Of a stretch of DNA of 64,000 nt, positions 1 through 10,644 are shown piece by piece. The stretch covers positions 372,001-436,000 of the forward strand of contig CAWINM010000006.1 in NCBI GenBank assembly GCA_963837455.1. Reading direction: 5' to 3'. Every line of letters begins with the position of its first letter. Positions within the stretch are counted from its first letter, which is position 1. Below the pieces are notes generated by a model. The model ran no database searches and was not told the origin of the DNA. It saw only the letters and a program-made list of their open reading frames with translations. The translations under genes were made by a program, and so were the position numbers. The DNA is from DASYQD01 sp963837455. GTDB taxonomy: Bacteria; Acidobacteriota; Thermoanaerobaculia; Multivoradales; JAIOJS01.

Positions 1-2
1 CG

Positions 3-173
3 GCAGACGACGAGCTCGGGCACCAGCGGGCGGCTGCGGTCGCCTCGGCGCTCGTCGCTGCCGGCGTCGAAGCCGAGCGGGTCGCGACCGGGGTCCAGGG
101 CGAGGGGTGCCCGCGCTGCGTCCTCGTCCTCGTCGAGCCCGCGGTGGGGCACGACGACGGCGGGCCGAGCTGA
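3..173 (+). CDS. C-terminal fragment of an OmpA-like domain protein (5' end outside window)
   Basis: An open frame enters from the left edge and ends at TGA 171-173. The visible 56 residues read like the last helix and strand of an OmpA/MotB peptidoglycan-binding domain: an 'LGHQRAAAVASALVAAGVEAERV' type helix (the family's LSxxRAxxVxxxLxxxGVxxxRV pattern), then a short strand 'CVLVLVEP'. OmpA-like domains anchor outer-membrane or envelope proteins to peptidoglycan. Two Cys (CPRC) near the end are unusual for the domain. The start and any N-terminal domain cannot be seen, so the assignment rests on one motif and is moderate. Confidence 0.45.
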   Translation, partial: ADDELGHQRAAAVASALVAAGVEAERVATGVQGEGCPRCVLVLVEPAVGHDDGGPS

Positions 174-289
174 CGCGCCCCACCCGGCGAACCCGGCTGA
201 CTGCCGCGGCCTGGTGACCGCTCGCATACCGCGGCGCGACTGACGACGCGACCACGCAGGTGAGAGGCTGGGCGGCGGGAGGTTCCGGG

Positions 290-2076
<1,787 letters not shown>

Positions 2077-2080
<4 letters not shown>

Positions 2081-2922
2081 GGTGGACCGGCCGTCGCCGG
2101 CACACCGCCGTACCCGGCTTCGGCATCACCTTCGGCGCCTCGATGCTCTACCTGTCGCTGCTGGTGCTGCTGCCGCTCGCGGCGCTCGTCCTGCGCGCCA
2201 GCTCGTTCGGCGCCGGCCAGCTGCTCGCAGCCGTCTCCACCCACCGCGCCCGCGCCGCGTTCGGGCTCAGCTTCGGCGGCGCTCTGCTGGCGGCGTCGAT
2301 CGCCGCCGTGGGCGGCAGCGTCGCCGCCTGGGTGCTGGTGCGCTACCGCTTCCCCGGGCGGCAGCTGCTCGACGCTCTCGTCGACCTTCCCTTCGCCCTG
2401 CCGACGGCCGTCTCGGGCATTGCCCTCGCCACCCTCCTCGGACCGCAAGGCTGGCTGGGGCGGGCGCTCGAGCCGTTCGGCTGGACGCTCGCCTACACCC
2501 GGGGCGGGATCCTGGTGGCGATGGTGCTGGTGTCGCTGCCGTTCATCGTCCGCACGTTGCAGCCGGCCCTCGCCGACCTGCCGCTCGACGTCGAGGAGGC
2601 GGCCGCCACGCTCGGCGGCGGGCGGCTGCGCACGGTGGCTGCCGTGGTGACGCCACAGCTGCTGCCGGCGCTGGCCAGCGGCTTCGCCCTCGCCTTCGCT
2701 CGCGCCGTGGGCGAGTACGGCTCGGTGATCTTCGTCGCCGGCAACCTGCCAGGCAAGACCGAGATCGTGCCGCTGCTCATCGTCGTCGAGCTCGAGCAGT
2801 ATGACTACGCCGCTGCCACCGCCCTCGGCACCGCCATGCTCGGCGTCTCCTTCCTGATGTTGCTGGCGATCCACATGCTGCCGCGCCTGCTGGCCCGCGG
2901 CGACGCGGCGGCCGAGGGCTGA
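2077..2922 (+). CDS. cysT: Sulfate ABC transporter permease CysT (CysU)
   Basis: Inner-membrane permease subunit of 281 residues with about six hydrophobic segments. It carries the binding-protein-dependent transport signature near the end: EEAAATLGG followed by the G-rich loop of the EAA motif, which docks on the ATPase. The sequence resembles CysT/CysU, including 'DLPFALPTAVSGIALATLLG' and 'FARAVGEYGSVIFVAGN', both typical of this family. The ATG overlaps the cysA stop as ATGA, so translation is probably coupled. It would pair with the next gene to form the heterodimeric channel. No periplasmic sulfate-binding protein gene is visible in the window; it may lie upstream of the left edge or elsewhere. 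Confidence 0.9.
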
Positions 2923-2925
2923 GCG

Positions 2926-3798
2926 TTGGCGGCGGGTGCGGCCTGGCGCCTCGGCGGTGGTGCGGCGGCGGGAAGCACCCGCGCCACCAACGAACCGCTG
3001 GCGGTGCGCGTCGTCCTCATCGGCTGCACCGTCCTGTTCCTCGGCACGCTGCTGGTGCTGCCACTCTCGGTGGTGCTCCTGCAGGCGTTTGCCGAGGGCG
3101 TCGCCGTGTGGAGGGCAGCGATCAGCGACCGCGAGGCGCGTGCGGCGATCACCCTCACCGTCGAGGTCGCCGCCATCGTGGTGCCGCTCAACGCCGCCTT
3201 CGGCCTCGCCGCCGCCTGGGCGTTGGGCAAGTTCCGGCCCCGCGGCCGCACGCTGTGGATCACCCTCGTCGACCTGCCGTTTTCGGTATCGCCGGTCGTC
3301 GCCGGCCTGCTCTTCGTCCTCCTCTTCGGCCGCAGCGGCTGGCTCGGCTCGTGGCTCGCTCGCCACGACCTGCAGGTCATCTTCGCGGTGCCCGGCATCG
3401 TCCTCGCCACGCTCTTCGTCACCGCGCCCTTCGTCGCCCGCGAGCTGCTGCCGATCATGGAGGCGCAGGGCACCGACGAAGAGGAGGCGGCGCGCCTCAT
3501 GGGCGCCTCGGGATGGACGATCTTCTGGCGCGTCACCCTCCCCAACGTCAAGTGGGCGTTGCTCTACGGGCTGGTGCTCTGCAACGCCCGCGCGATGGGC
3601 GAGTTCGGCGCCGTCTCGGTGGTCTCGGGGCACATCCGCGGCCTCACCAACACCCTGCCGCTCGAGGTGGAGGTGCGCTACGGCGACTACCAGGCGACGG
3701 CGGCGTTCGCCCTCGCCTCGCTGCTCTCGGCACTGGCCCTGGCGACGTTGGTCGCCAAGGCGGTGCTCGAGCGACGGCTCGGCGACCGCGGCGGTTGA
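2926..3798 (+). CDS. cysW: Sulfate ABC transporter permease CysW
   Basis: Second permease of the importer, 290 residues with about six membrane segments. Family hallmarks visible are 'DLPFSVSPVVAGLLFVLLFG', 'EEEAARLMGASGWTIFW' (EAA loop) and 'ARAMGEFGAVSVVSGHIRG', the last being characteristic of CysW. The start is uncertain. TTG 2926 is 3 bases after the cysT stop with GAGGG upstream, whereas GTG 3004 would begin just before the first membrane helix. The stop TGA at 3796-3798 overlaps the likely -35 of the following kinase promoter. Gene order cysA-cysT-cysW differs from the enteric cysPUWA order. Confidence 0.88.
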   Translation: MAAGAAWRLGGGAAAGSTRATNEPLAVRVVLIGCTVLFLGTLLVLPLSVVLLQAFAEGVAVWRAAISDREARAAITLTVEVAAIVVPLNAAFGLAAAWALGKFRPRGRTLWITLVDLPFSVSPVVAGLLFVLLFGRSGWLGSWLARHDLQVIFAVPGIVLATLFVTAPFVARELLPIMEAQGTDEEEAARLMGASGWTIFWRVTLPNVKWALLYGLVLCNARAMGEFGAVSVVSGHIRGLTNTLPLEVEVRYGDYQATAAFALASLLSALALATLVAKAVLERRLGDRGG

Positions 3799-3834
3799 CG
3801 GCGCCGGGCGGCCTTCCCCCCTACAATCGGCGCC
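3795..3834 (+). promoter_or_regulatory. Probable leaderless promoter for the sensor kinase gene
   Basis: TTGACG at 3795-3800 and TACAAT at 3822-3827 are separated by 21 bases, longer than the usual 16-18. The TACAAT box lies 7 bases before ATG 3835, so transcription would begin at or within a base of the start codon, giving an mRNA with essentially no leader. No Shine-Dalgarno sequence precedes this ATG, which fits. A near-identical arrangement occurs before the ECF sigma gene at 29853. The -10 match is seen directly; promoter activity is inferred. Confidence 0.55.
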
Positions 3835-5222
3835 ATGCGGCGCCTCCCCCCGCCCCTGCTGCTCGGCCTCGCCAACGCCGCCCTGGTGCTCGCCCTCGGC
3901 GGGGCGCTCGCCGGGCCGGCGGCGCTTGCCGCGCACCCGCTGGCGGCGCTTGCCGCGGCCCTGCTCGCCGCCGGCGCTGGCACGACGCTCGGCCGCCGGC
4001 TGGCAGCGCCGGCGCGGCGGCTGGCGGGCGCCGCGGCGCGGCTGGGCGCCGGCGACCTGCGGGTGCCGCTCCCCGCCGGCGGCGACGCCGAGACGGCACG
4101 GCTCGGCTCCACGCTCGAGGAGATGCGGCGGCGCCTGCTCGCCCTGACCTCCGAGCTCGAGCGCCGCGAGACGGAGGCGCGCGCGGTGCTCGCCGGCGTC
4201 GTCGAGGGCGTGCTGGCAGTCGACGGCGAGCGCCGCGTCACCTACCTCAACCCGCAGGCCGAGCGCCTCCTGGGCGTCGACACGGCGGCCGCGCGAGGCA
4301 GGTTTTGCGGCGACCTGCTGCGACCGGAGAGCAGCGATGGCAGCTACCCCTGCGACGACCGCTGCCCGCTCGTGCACGCCCGCTCGCGCGGCACCAGCCG
4401 CGCCGTCGAGGCGCTGCGCCTGCCGGCGGGCCGGCGCCAGGTGGTGCTCACCACCTCGGCGCCGTCCGGCCCGGACGCCAACGGCTCGCAGGTGATGGTG
4501 CTGCGCGACGAAACCGAGGAGGAAGCGGGCCGGCGGGTGCGCGACGTCGTGCTCGCCAACCTCTCGCACGAGCTCAAGACGCCGCTGGCGGCGCAGCTCG
4601 CCTCGGTGGAGCTGCTGCGCGACGGCCTCGCCGCGGCGGCAGCGGCGCCGGGAGCGGTGGCCCTGGTCGGCTCGCTCGAGCGCAGCACGCTGCGGCTGCT
4701 CGGCCTGGTGGAGAACCTGCTCGCCAGCGCCCGCCTCGAGACCGGAGAGTGGACGATGCGCAGCGATCCCGTCGACCTCGCCGAGGTGGCCGGCGAGGCG
4801 GCTGGCCTGCTCGCTCCGTTGTTCGAGCAGCGCCGGCAGCGCGTCGAGGCACCGGCCGCCGGCGCGGCGTGGGTGCTGGGCGACCGTACGCAGCTGCTGC
4901 AGGTGCTGCTCAACCTGCTCGGCAACGCCAACAAGTTCGCCCCCGAGGGCACGCGAGTGCGCATCGCCGGCGAGCGGCGGGGCGACCAGACGCTGCTCGC
5001 CGTGGAGGACGAGGGCCCGGGCCTGCCCCCGGGAGACCAGGCCAGCCTCTTCGGTCGCTACCGCCGCTTCGGCGGCGCGGCGCGACCCCACGGTGCCGGC
5101 CTCGGGCTGTGGATCGTGCAGTCGATCGTGCGCCGTCACGGCGGCAGCGTGGCGGCGGAGACGCGTGCCGAGGGTGGCGCCCGCTTCACCGTGCGGCTGC
5201 CGGCGGCGGAGGTGCCCGCGGC

Positions 5223-5226
<4 letters not shown>
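3835..5226 (+). CDS. Membrane sensor histidine kinase (HAMP-PAS-HisKA-HATPase)
   Basis: A 463-residue kinase. Two hydrophobic N-terminal stretches (about 8-30 and 34-48) are followed by a HAMP-like linker (52-100), a PAS domain (about 115-225), the phospho-acceptor helix NLSHELKTPL (His about 245) and an ATP-binding domain with N box NLLGNANKF, G1 DEGPGLPPG and G2 GAGLGLW. Between the membrane segments there is almost no periplasmic loop, so the signal is probably sensed in the membrane or cytoplasm. The PAS domain holds three Cys (about 158, 173, 177) in a CxDLxRxxxxDGSYPCDDRC-like pattern that could bind metal or respond to redox. The next gene, overlapping by 4 bases, is its cognate regulator. 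The signal is unknown. Confidence 0.9.
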
Positions 5227-5912
<686 letters not shown>

Positions 5913-5992
5913 GGGCCGGCGCCGCGACGACATATCCTCGCGTGGACGAGGCGATCCCGCCTCGCGGCATCGCTAGCGGAGGAGACACGACC

Positions 5993-6979
5993 ATGGAGCA
6001 TCGCAAGCTCGGCGCTCAGGGGCTCGAGGTCTCGGCCCTCGGCCTCGGCTGCATGGGGATGAGCGAGTTCTACGAGAACCAGGGCGAGGCCGAGGCCATC
6101 GCCACCATTCACCATGCGCTCGACCGCGGCGTCACGCTGATCGACACCGCCGACATGTACGGCCCCTTCAGCAACGAGCGGCTGGTGGGGCGTGCCCTCG
6201 CCGGCCGCCGCCAGCAGGTGGTGCTGGCCACCAAGTTCGGCAACGTGCGCGGCGAGGACGGCTCCTTCCGCGGCGTCGACGGCAGCCCCGCCTACGTGCG
6301 GCGCGCCTGCGACGCCTCGCTCGCGCGGCTGGGCGTCGACACCATCGACCTCTACTACCAGCACCGCGTCGATCCCAAGGTGCCGATCGAGGAGACGGTG
6401 GGGGCGATGGCCGAGCTGGTCGCCGCAGGAAAAGTGCGCTTCCTGGGTCTCTCGGAGGCGGCGCCGGCGACCCTCCGCCGCGCCCACGCCGTCCATCCGA
6501 TCAGCGCCCTGCAGTCGGAGTACTCGCTGTGGAGCCGCGAGGTCGAGGACGAGGTGCTCCCCACCGTGCGCGCTCTCGGCATCGGCTTCGTCGCCTACAG
6601 CCCGCTCGGTCGCGGCTTCCTAACCGGGCGCTACCGCACGCCGGAGGACCTCCCCGAGGGGGATCGCCGCCGCAACTTTCCGCGCTTCCAGGGCGAGATG
6701 TTCGCCCACAACCTGGTGCTGGTCGAGCGCGTCGAGGAGATCGCCCGCGCCAAGGGAGCCAAACCGGCGCAGCTGGCGCTCGCCTGGGTGCTGCACCAGG
6801 GGCGCGACGTGGTCCCCATCTTCGGCACCTCGCATCGCGACAACCTCGACGTCGACCTCGGGGCGCTCGAGGTCGAGCTCACGCCCGGCGACCTGCAACG
6901 GCTCGACGAAGTGATGCCGAAGGGCGCCGCGGCGGGCACCCGCTACCCCGAGTCGGGCATGCAGGCCGTCAACCGCTAA
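5993..6979 (+). CDS. Aldo/keto reductase (AKR13-type NADPH-dependent oxidoreductase)
   Basis: A 328-residue cytoplasmic TIM-barrel reductase that interconverts aldehydes or ketones and alcohols with NADPH. The catalytic tetrad is intact: Asp51 and Tyr56 in DTADMYG, Lys81 in ATKFG and His124 in YYQHRVD. The opening 'RKLGAQGLEVSALGLGCMGMS' is typical of the YajO/pyridoxal-reductase-like group. GGAGGAG at 5978-5984 fixes the ATG start. It is separated from the response regulator by 80 bases, which contain CATATCCT as a possible -10, and converges on the M20 gene. The physiological substrate cannot be told from sequence. Confidence 0.9.
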   Translation: MEHRKLGAQGLEVSALGLGCMGMSEFYENQGEAEAIATIHHALDRGVTLIDTADMYGPFSNERLVGRALAGRRQQVVLATKFGNVRGEDGSFRGVDGSPAYVRRACDASLARLGVDTIDLYYQHRVDPKVPIEETVGAMAELVAAGKVRFLGLSEAAPATLRRAHAVHPISALQSEYSLWSREVEDEVLPTVRALGIGFVAYSPLGRGFLTGRYRTPEDLPEGDRRRNFPRFQGEMFAHNLVLVERVEEIARAKGAKPAQLALAWVLHQGRDVVPIFGTSHRDNLDVDLGALEVELTPGDLQRLDEVMPKGAAAGTRYPESGMQAVNR

Positions 6980-6994
6980 CCGCGGGCGGCCGGC

Positions 6995-8176
6995 TCAAGC
7001 GCGGGCCAGGGCCACCGCCAGCCGACAGCCGGCGAGGTAGTCGTCGAGCATGACGTGCTCCTCGACGGAGTGGATCGCGCGCTGGCCGGCGCCGAAGGTG
7101 ACGGTGGGGATGCCATGGCGGAACAGCCAGTTGGCGTCGAGACCGCCGTCGGAGATGCGCAGCGTCGGCTCGAGCCCGAGCGCCCGCACGCGCTCGCTGG
7201 CGAAGACCACCGGCTCGCTCTGGGGGTCGAGGCGGAAGGGGTGGTACTGCACCTGGCTGCGGAAGTCGATCTGGGCGGTGGCACCTGAGGCGTTGGCGAG
7301 GCGCGAGGCGGCGCCGTCGAAGGCCCGCCGGTAGGCGGCGACGGTGCGGGCGACGAAGCGCGGGTCGTGGCTCCTCGCCTCCCCTTCGACGCGCACGAAG
7401 TCGGTGACGACGTTGGTGGGGCCGCCGACGCGCCCGCCGTCGCGGCCGGCGAGGCAGCCGACGTTGGAGGTCCCCTCGCCGCCGGCGCGTCGCATGCGAC
7501 CGAACCAGCCCCGTCGCCGCACGTCGGCGAGCGCCATCGCGGCCACCATCGACGCCGAGATGCCGTCCTCGGGGTGGGTGCCGGCGTGGGCGGCACGACC
7601 GGCGACCTCCACCGACCAGCGCGAGGCGCCGACAGCGCCGATGGTGAGCGCCGCCGGCGACGCGCCGTCGACGTTGAAGGCGAGGGCGGTGGCGCCGAGC
7701 AGCGAGACGTCGAGGTGACGCGCCCCCCACAGGCCGCTCTCCTCGCGCACGGTGAAGGCGAGGGTGAGCGGCGGATGGCGCAGGCGGTGGCGCCGCAGGG
7801 TCGCCACCATAGTCGCCAGGCAAGCTACACCCGTGCGGTCATCGCCTCCCAGTGCGGTCGGCCCCTGCGGCACCACGCGGTCCCCGGCGAGCCGCGGCCG
7901 GGCGCCGGCGCAGAGCGGCACCGTGTCGCGATGGGCCACGAAGAGGCGCGGCGCCAGCGCCGCGTCGCCGGCGATGGTGACGATGAGGTTGCCTGCCTCG
8001 GTGGGCAGCTCGATGCGCCGGTGGGCCCCGTCGTCCAGAATGGCCTCGGCGGGGACGCCGAGCTCGCGCAGGGCCGCCGCGATCTCCTCGCCGATCGCGC
8101 GCTCGTGGCCGGTGGTGCCCTCGACGGCGAGGAAGCGCAGCAACAGGGCGATGGCCTGGTCCCGGTCGACGTCCAT
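6995..8176 (-). CDS. M20-family metallopeptidase (peptidase T-like)
   Basis: A 393-residue zinc hydrolase of the PepT/M20B type. Metal and catalytic motifs are AHRDTV (His82, Asp84), GGDDRTGV (Asp112/113) and REESG (general base Glu about 145), with a late His in AIHSVEEH. An inserted dimerisation domain includes AHAGTHPEDG. The product is predicted to cleave small peptides or a related amide in the cytoplasm. GAGGAGGA a few bases upstream supports the start. It is the last gene of a minus-strand operon, 29 bases after an ArgE-like enzyme and an ornithine-cyclodeaminase-like enzyme, so a role in amino-acid salvage is likely. The exact substrate is unknown. Confidence 0.85.
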   Translation of the reverse strand: MDVDRDQAIALLLRFLAVEGTTGHERAIGEEIAAALRELGVPAEAILDDGAHRRIELPTEAGNLIVTIAGDAALAPRLFVAHRDTVPLCAGARPRLAGDRVVPQGPTALGGDDRTGVACLATMVATLRRHRLRHPPLTLAFTVREESGLWGARHLDVSLLGATALAFNVDGASPAALTIGAVGASRWSVEVAGRAAHAGTHPEDGISASMVAAMALADVRRRGWFGRMRRAGGEGTSNVGCLAGRDGGRVGGPTNVVTDFVRVEGEARSHDPRFVARTVAAYRRAFDGAASRLANASGATAQIDFRSQVQYHPFRLDPQSEPVVFASERVRALGLEPTLRISDGGLDANWLFRHGIPTVTFGAGQRAIHSVEEHVMLDDYLAGCRLAVALARA

Positions 8177-8205
8177 GATTCCTCCTCGTCCCTCCCCACC
8201 GTCGC

Positions 8206-9381
8206 TCAGCCACAGAAGCTACGCGCGGCGTCGGCGAGCAGCGCCGCGCAGCGTGCGACCGAGGCGAGGTCCACCCACTCCTCGGCAGCGTGGGCGCCGG
8301 CGCCGGCGGGTCCGAACGCCACGCTGGGGATCCCCGCCGCAGTGAAGAGGGCGGCGTCCATCCAGTAGCCCACCCCGGCGCGCTCCAGCGTACCCCCGCG
8401 GCGGCCCGCGGCGGCGTCGAGCGCCGCCACCACCGGCTCTCCCTCGGCACAGTGCGAGGGCGGCCGCACCAGCCCTGGACGGAGCTCGGCCTCGGGGTCG
8501 GCGGCGAGGACCACCCGGCGCAGCTCGTCGAGCACCTCGCGCTCCTCCTCGCCGGGTAGCGTCCGCCGTTCCACCCGCAGCACGCACTCCGCGGCGTAGG
8601 TCGACCAGCCGACGCCGCCCCTCACCATGGCGCAGTGCAGCGAGGCGGGACCGACGAGCGGCGCCGTGCGGCGACGCAGCACCTCGCGGTCGCAGCGGTC
8701 GAGCGCGGCGATCACCGCCGCCATGGGAACGATGGCGCTCGCACCGAGATCCCAGCGGCTGCCGTGCGCGGCGCGCCCTCCCGTCACCACCTCCACCCAG
8801 GCGAACCCCTTGTGGGCGAGCACCAGCCGCTCCTCGGTGGGCTCGGTCACGATACAGGCGTCGGCCGCGTGCGCCGCGACGAAGTGGCTGGCGCCGAGGC
8901 TCGCCACCTCCTCGTCGACGACCAGCGCCAGGCGCACGAGGCCGACGAGGTCCGCGCGCGCCAGCGCCGCGGTGGCCGCCATCGCGGCTGCCACGCCCCC
9001 CTTCATGTCGTAGCTGCCGCGGCCGAACAGCCGGCCATCGCGCACCTCCGCCGCAAACGGCGGAATGCCCATCCCGGCGACGCCGACGGTGTCGAGGTGA
9101 CCGCAGAGCGCGAGCGTGCGCCCGCGCCCCGCCCCGGCCTCGGCGACCACGTTGGGCCGCCCGGGTGCGACCGTCTCGAGCCGCGCCGGGACACCCTGGG
9201 CGCGCAGCCACTCGCACGCCCACGTCGCCACCGCCTCCTCGCCGCGGCCAGGCTCCGCCGGGCAGAGGTCGGGGTTGAGCGAGGGGGTCGCCACCAGCCC
9301 CGCGAGCAGCTCGGTGATCGCCGTTACCGCCAGCGGATCGGCCACGGGTCGCGGCGGCGCCGGGTGCACCTCGGCGCTCAC
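8206..9381 (-). CDS. M20 deacylase, acetylornithine deacetylase/desuccinylase-like (ArgE/DapE)
   Basis: A 391-residue M20A enzyme with metal motifs CGHLDTV, GSYDMKGG and the catalytic DEEVASLG, plus a C-terminal His in GAGAHAAEEW. ArgE/DapE enzymes release ornithine from N-acetylornithine or diaminopimelate from its succinyl form. GTG 9381 overlaps the stop of the upstream gene (GTGA), so the two are probably co-translated. Because that gene resembles ornithine cyclodeaminase, release of ornithine followed by cyclisation to proline is an attractive reading, but it is inference. Carboxypeptidase G2-like or other amidohydrolase activity is equally possible within M20A. Confidence 0.82.
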   Translation of the reverse strand: MSAEVHPAPPRPVADPLAVTAITELLAGLVATPSLNPDLCPAEPGRGEEAVATWACEWLRAQGVPARLETVAPGRPNVVAEAGAGRGRTLALCGHLDTVGVAGMGIPPFAAEVRDGRLFGRGSYDMKGGVAAAMAATAALARADLVGLVRLALVVDEEVASLGASHFVAAHAADACIVTEPTEERLVLAHKGFAWVEVVTGGRAAHGSRWDLGASAIVPMAAVIAALDRCDREVLRRRTAPLVGPASLHCAMVRGGVGWSTYAAECVLRVERRTLPGEEEREVLDELRRVVLAADPEAELRPGLVRPPSHCAEGEPVVAALDAAAGRRGGTLERAGVGYWMDAALFTAAGIPSVAFGPAGAGAHAAEEWVDLASVARCAALLADAARSFCG

Positions 9382-10394
9382 GACGCGAGCTCCACCGGCA
9401 CCCCGCGGCCGCCCGCCACCGCGCGCTCGTAGACCATCGCCGCCGCCGCGACGTCCTGCAGGGCCATCCCCGTGGAGTCGAAGACGATCACCTCGTCGTC
9501 GGCCTGCCGGCCCGGTCGCGCACCGGCCACCACCGCGCCCAGCTCGGCGTGGACGTCGCCACGGGCGAGGGCCCCGGCAACGAGCGCATGGTGGAGGTCG
9601 CCGATGCGCTCGCACTGCGCCAGCAGGTCGACCACCACCGTCGCCGCGGCGAGCAGGTCCGGCGCCAGCTCGTGCTTCTCCTCGTTGTCGGCGCCGACGC
9701 CGGCGACGAAGGCGCCCGCGCGCACGTCGCCGGCGGCGACGAGCGGCTGCCGCGCCGGCGTGCAGGTGACGCAGACGTCGCTCGTGCGGCAGGCGGCGGC
9801 GAGGTCGTTGGTCGCCTCGACGGCCAGGCCGAGCGCCTCGGCCGCGGCGGTTGCCGCCGTCACCGCCGCGGCGTCGGGGTCGTAGAGCCGCACCCGCCGC
9901 AAGCGCGGCAGCACGGCGCGCAGGAAAGCGAGGTGCGCCCGTCCCTGCACGCCGCAGCCGGCGAGAGTGGCGACCTGCGAGTCGGGTCGAGCCAGCCAGC
10001 GCGCCGCCACCGCCGTCGCCGCCGCCGTACGCAGCGCGGTGAGCGCGCCGGAGTCGATCAGCGCCAGCGGCCGCCCGCTCTCGCCGTCCATCAGCAGCAC
10101 GGCGCCCTGCACCGTTGGCAGGCCGCGGCGCCGCGGGTTGTCGGGGAAGTTCGCGTTGACCTTGGCGGCGAACCAGGTGCGCCGCTGCGCACCGGCGCTC
10201 GACCCGCCGTCGAGCACGGCGGCCTTGACGTGGAAGCCGCCGCCGCCGACGTGCAGCCCACACAGTGCCGGCGGTTGGGCACGTCCCTCACCGAGGAGCC
10301 GGAAGGCGCGCTCGACCGCCTCCAGGCAGGAGTCGACGTCGAGGAGGGCGGTCACCTCGGCGGCCGGGAGCAGGAGCAGGGGGCTGGCGGTCAT
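9378..10394 (-). CDS. Ornithine cyclodeaminase / mu-crystallin family dehydrogenase
   Basis: A 338-residue NAD(P)-binding enzyme. It shows the family's substrate-binding Lys in AAKVNANFP, the Arg in SGALTALRTAAATA, the Rossmann glycine motif LAGCGVQGRAH and the acidic strand end VRLYDPD. Members convert ornithine to proline plus ammonia or act as alanine, ectoine-related or lysine dehydrogenases. ATG 10394 follows GAGGTG; a longer in-frame extension to 10673 would cross the divergent operator and is rejected. First gene of the three-gene minus-strand operon; its promoter should lie around the palindrome at 10445-10462. Confidence 0.85.
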   Translation of the reverse strand: MTASPLLLLPAAEVTALLDVDSCLEAVERAFRLLGEGRAQPPALCGLHVGGGGFHVKAAVLDGGSSAGAQRRTWFAAKVNANFPDNPRRRGLPTVQGAVLLMDGESGRPLALIDSGALTALRTAAATAVAARWLARPDSQVATLAGCGVQGRAHLAFLRAVLPRLRRVRLYDPDAAAVTAATAAAEALGLAVEATNDLAAACRTSDVCVTCTPARQPLVAAGDVRAGAFVAGVGADNEEKHELAPDLLAAATVVVDLLAQCERIGDLHHALVAGALARGDVHAELGAVVAGARPGRQADDEVIVFDSTGMALQDVAAAAMVYERAVAGGRGVPVELAS

Positions 10395-10444
10395 CGGGGC
10401 ACCTCGCGAATCCCGGCTCGGCCGGCAGGCCGGCCGCCGCGACC

Positions 10445-10462
10445 ATGATACACTTGTATCAT
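10445..10462. promoter_or_regulatory. Perfect palindromic operator between divergent ocd-like and chrB genes
   Basis: ATGATACACTTGTATCAT is an exact 8-2-8 inverted repeat, an AT-rich island in otherwise GC-rich DNA. Each arm ends in TATCAT (5 of 6 to the sigma-70 -10 box), so the palindrome could carry the -10 elements of both divergent promoters and a bound repressor would block both. The shape suits a dimeric GntR-, TetR- or ChrB-type repressor. The bound protein and the inducer are not shown by sequence. Confidence 0.65.
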
Positions 10463-10644
10463 TGAAATCGAACAGACGCATCATCTTCGACGACGCCGCC
10501 ACTTCGGGTGCCCCGCCGCCCCGCACGGCGCCGAAGTCGGGAGCCGTCGAGCCTCGTGGCACCGTCGGGGCGCACCGTCCCACGCCTGCCGACGAGGCGA
10601 CCGCCGCCGCGGACCACGCCTCGACGACGACCGCGAAGTCGGCG
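10463..10644 (+). other. Leader region between the operator and chrB
   Basis: About 180 bases separate the palindrome from the homology-supported ATG of chrB. The chrB frame stays open back through TTG 10462, but the encoded stretch is low-complexity (Pro/Ala/Thr/Arg-rich) and lies before the point where ChrB proteins normally start. I see no convincing hairpin or small gene. Either the mRNA has a long leader or ChrB has a poorly conserved N-terminal extension. Confidence 0.4.

Noticed and set aside
260..289. GTG 260 as the start of cysA
   Set aside because: The ten extra residues are unlike any CysA N-terminus and GTG 290 has an ideal GGGAGG site.
8200..9400. dapE as a specific name for the second M20 enzyme
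   Set aside because: M20A members cannot be told apart reliably by motifs; the coupling to an ornithine-cyclodeaminase-like gene favours other substrates, so no symbol was given.
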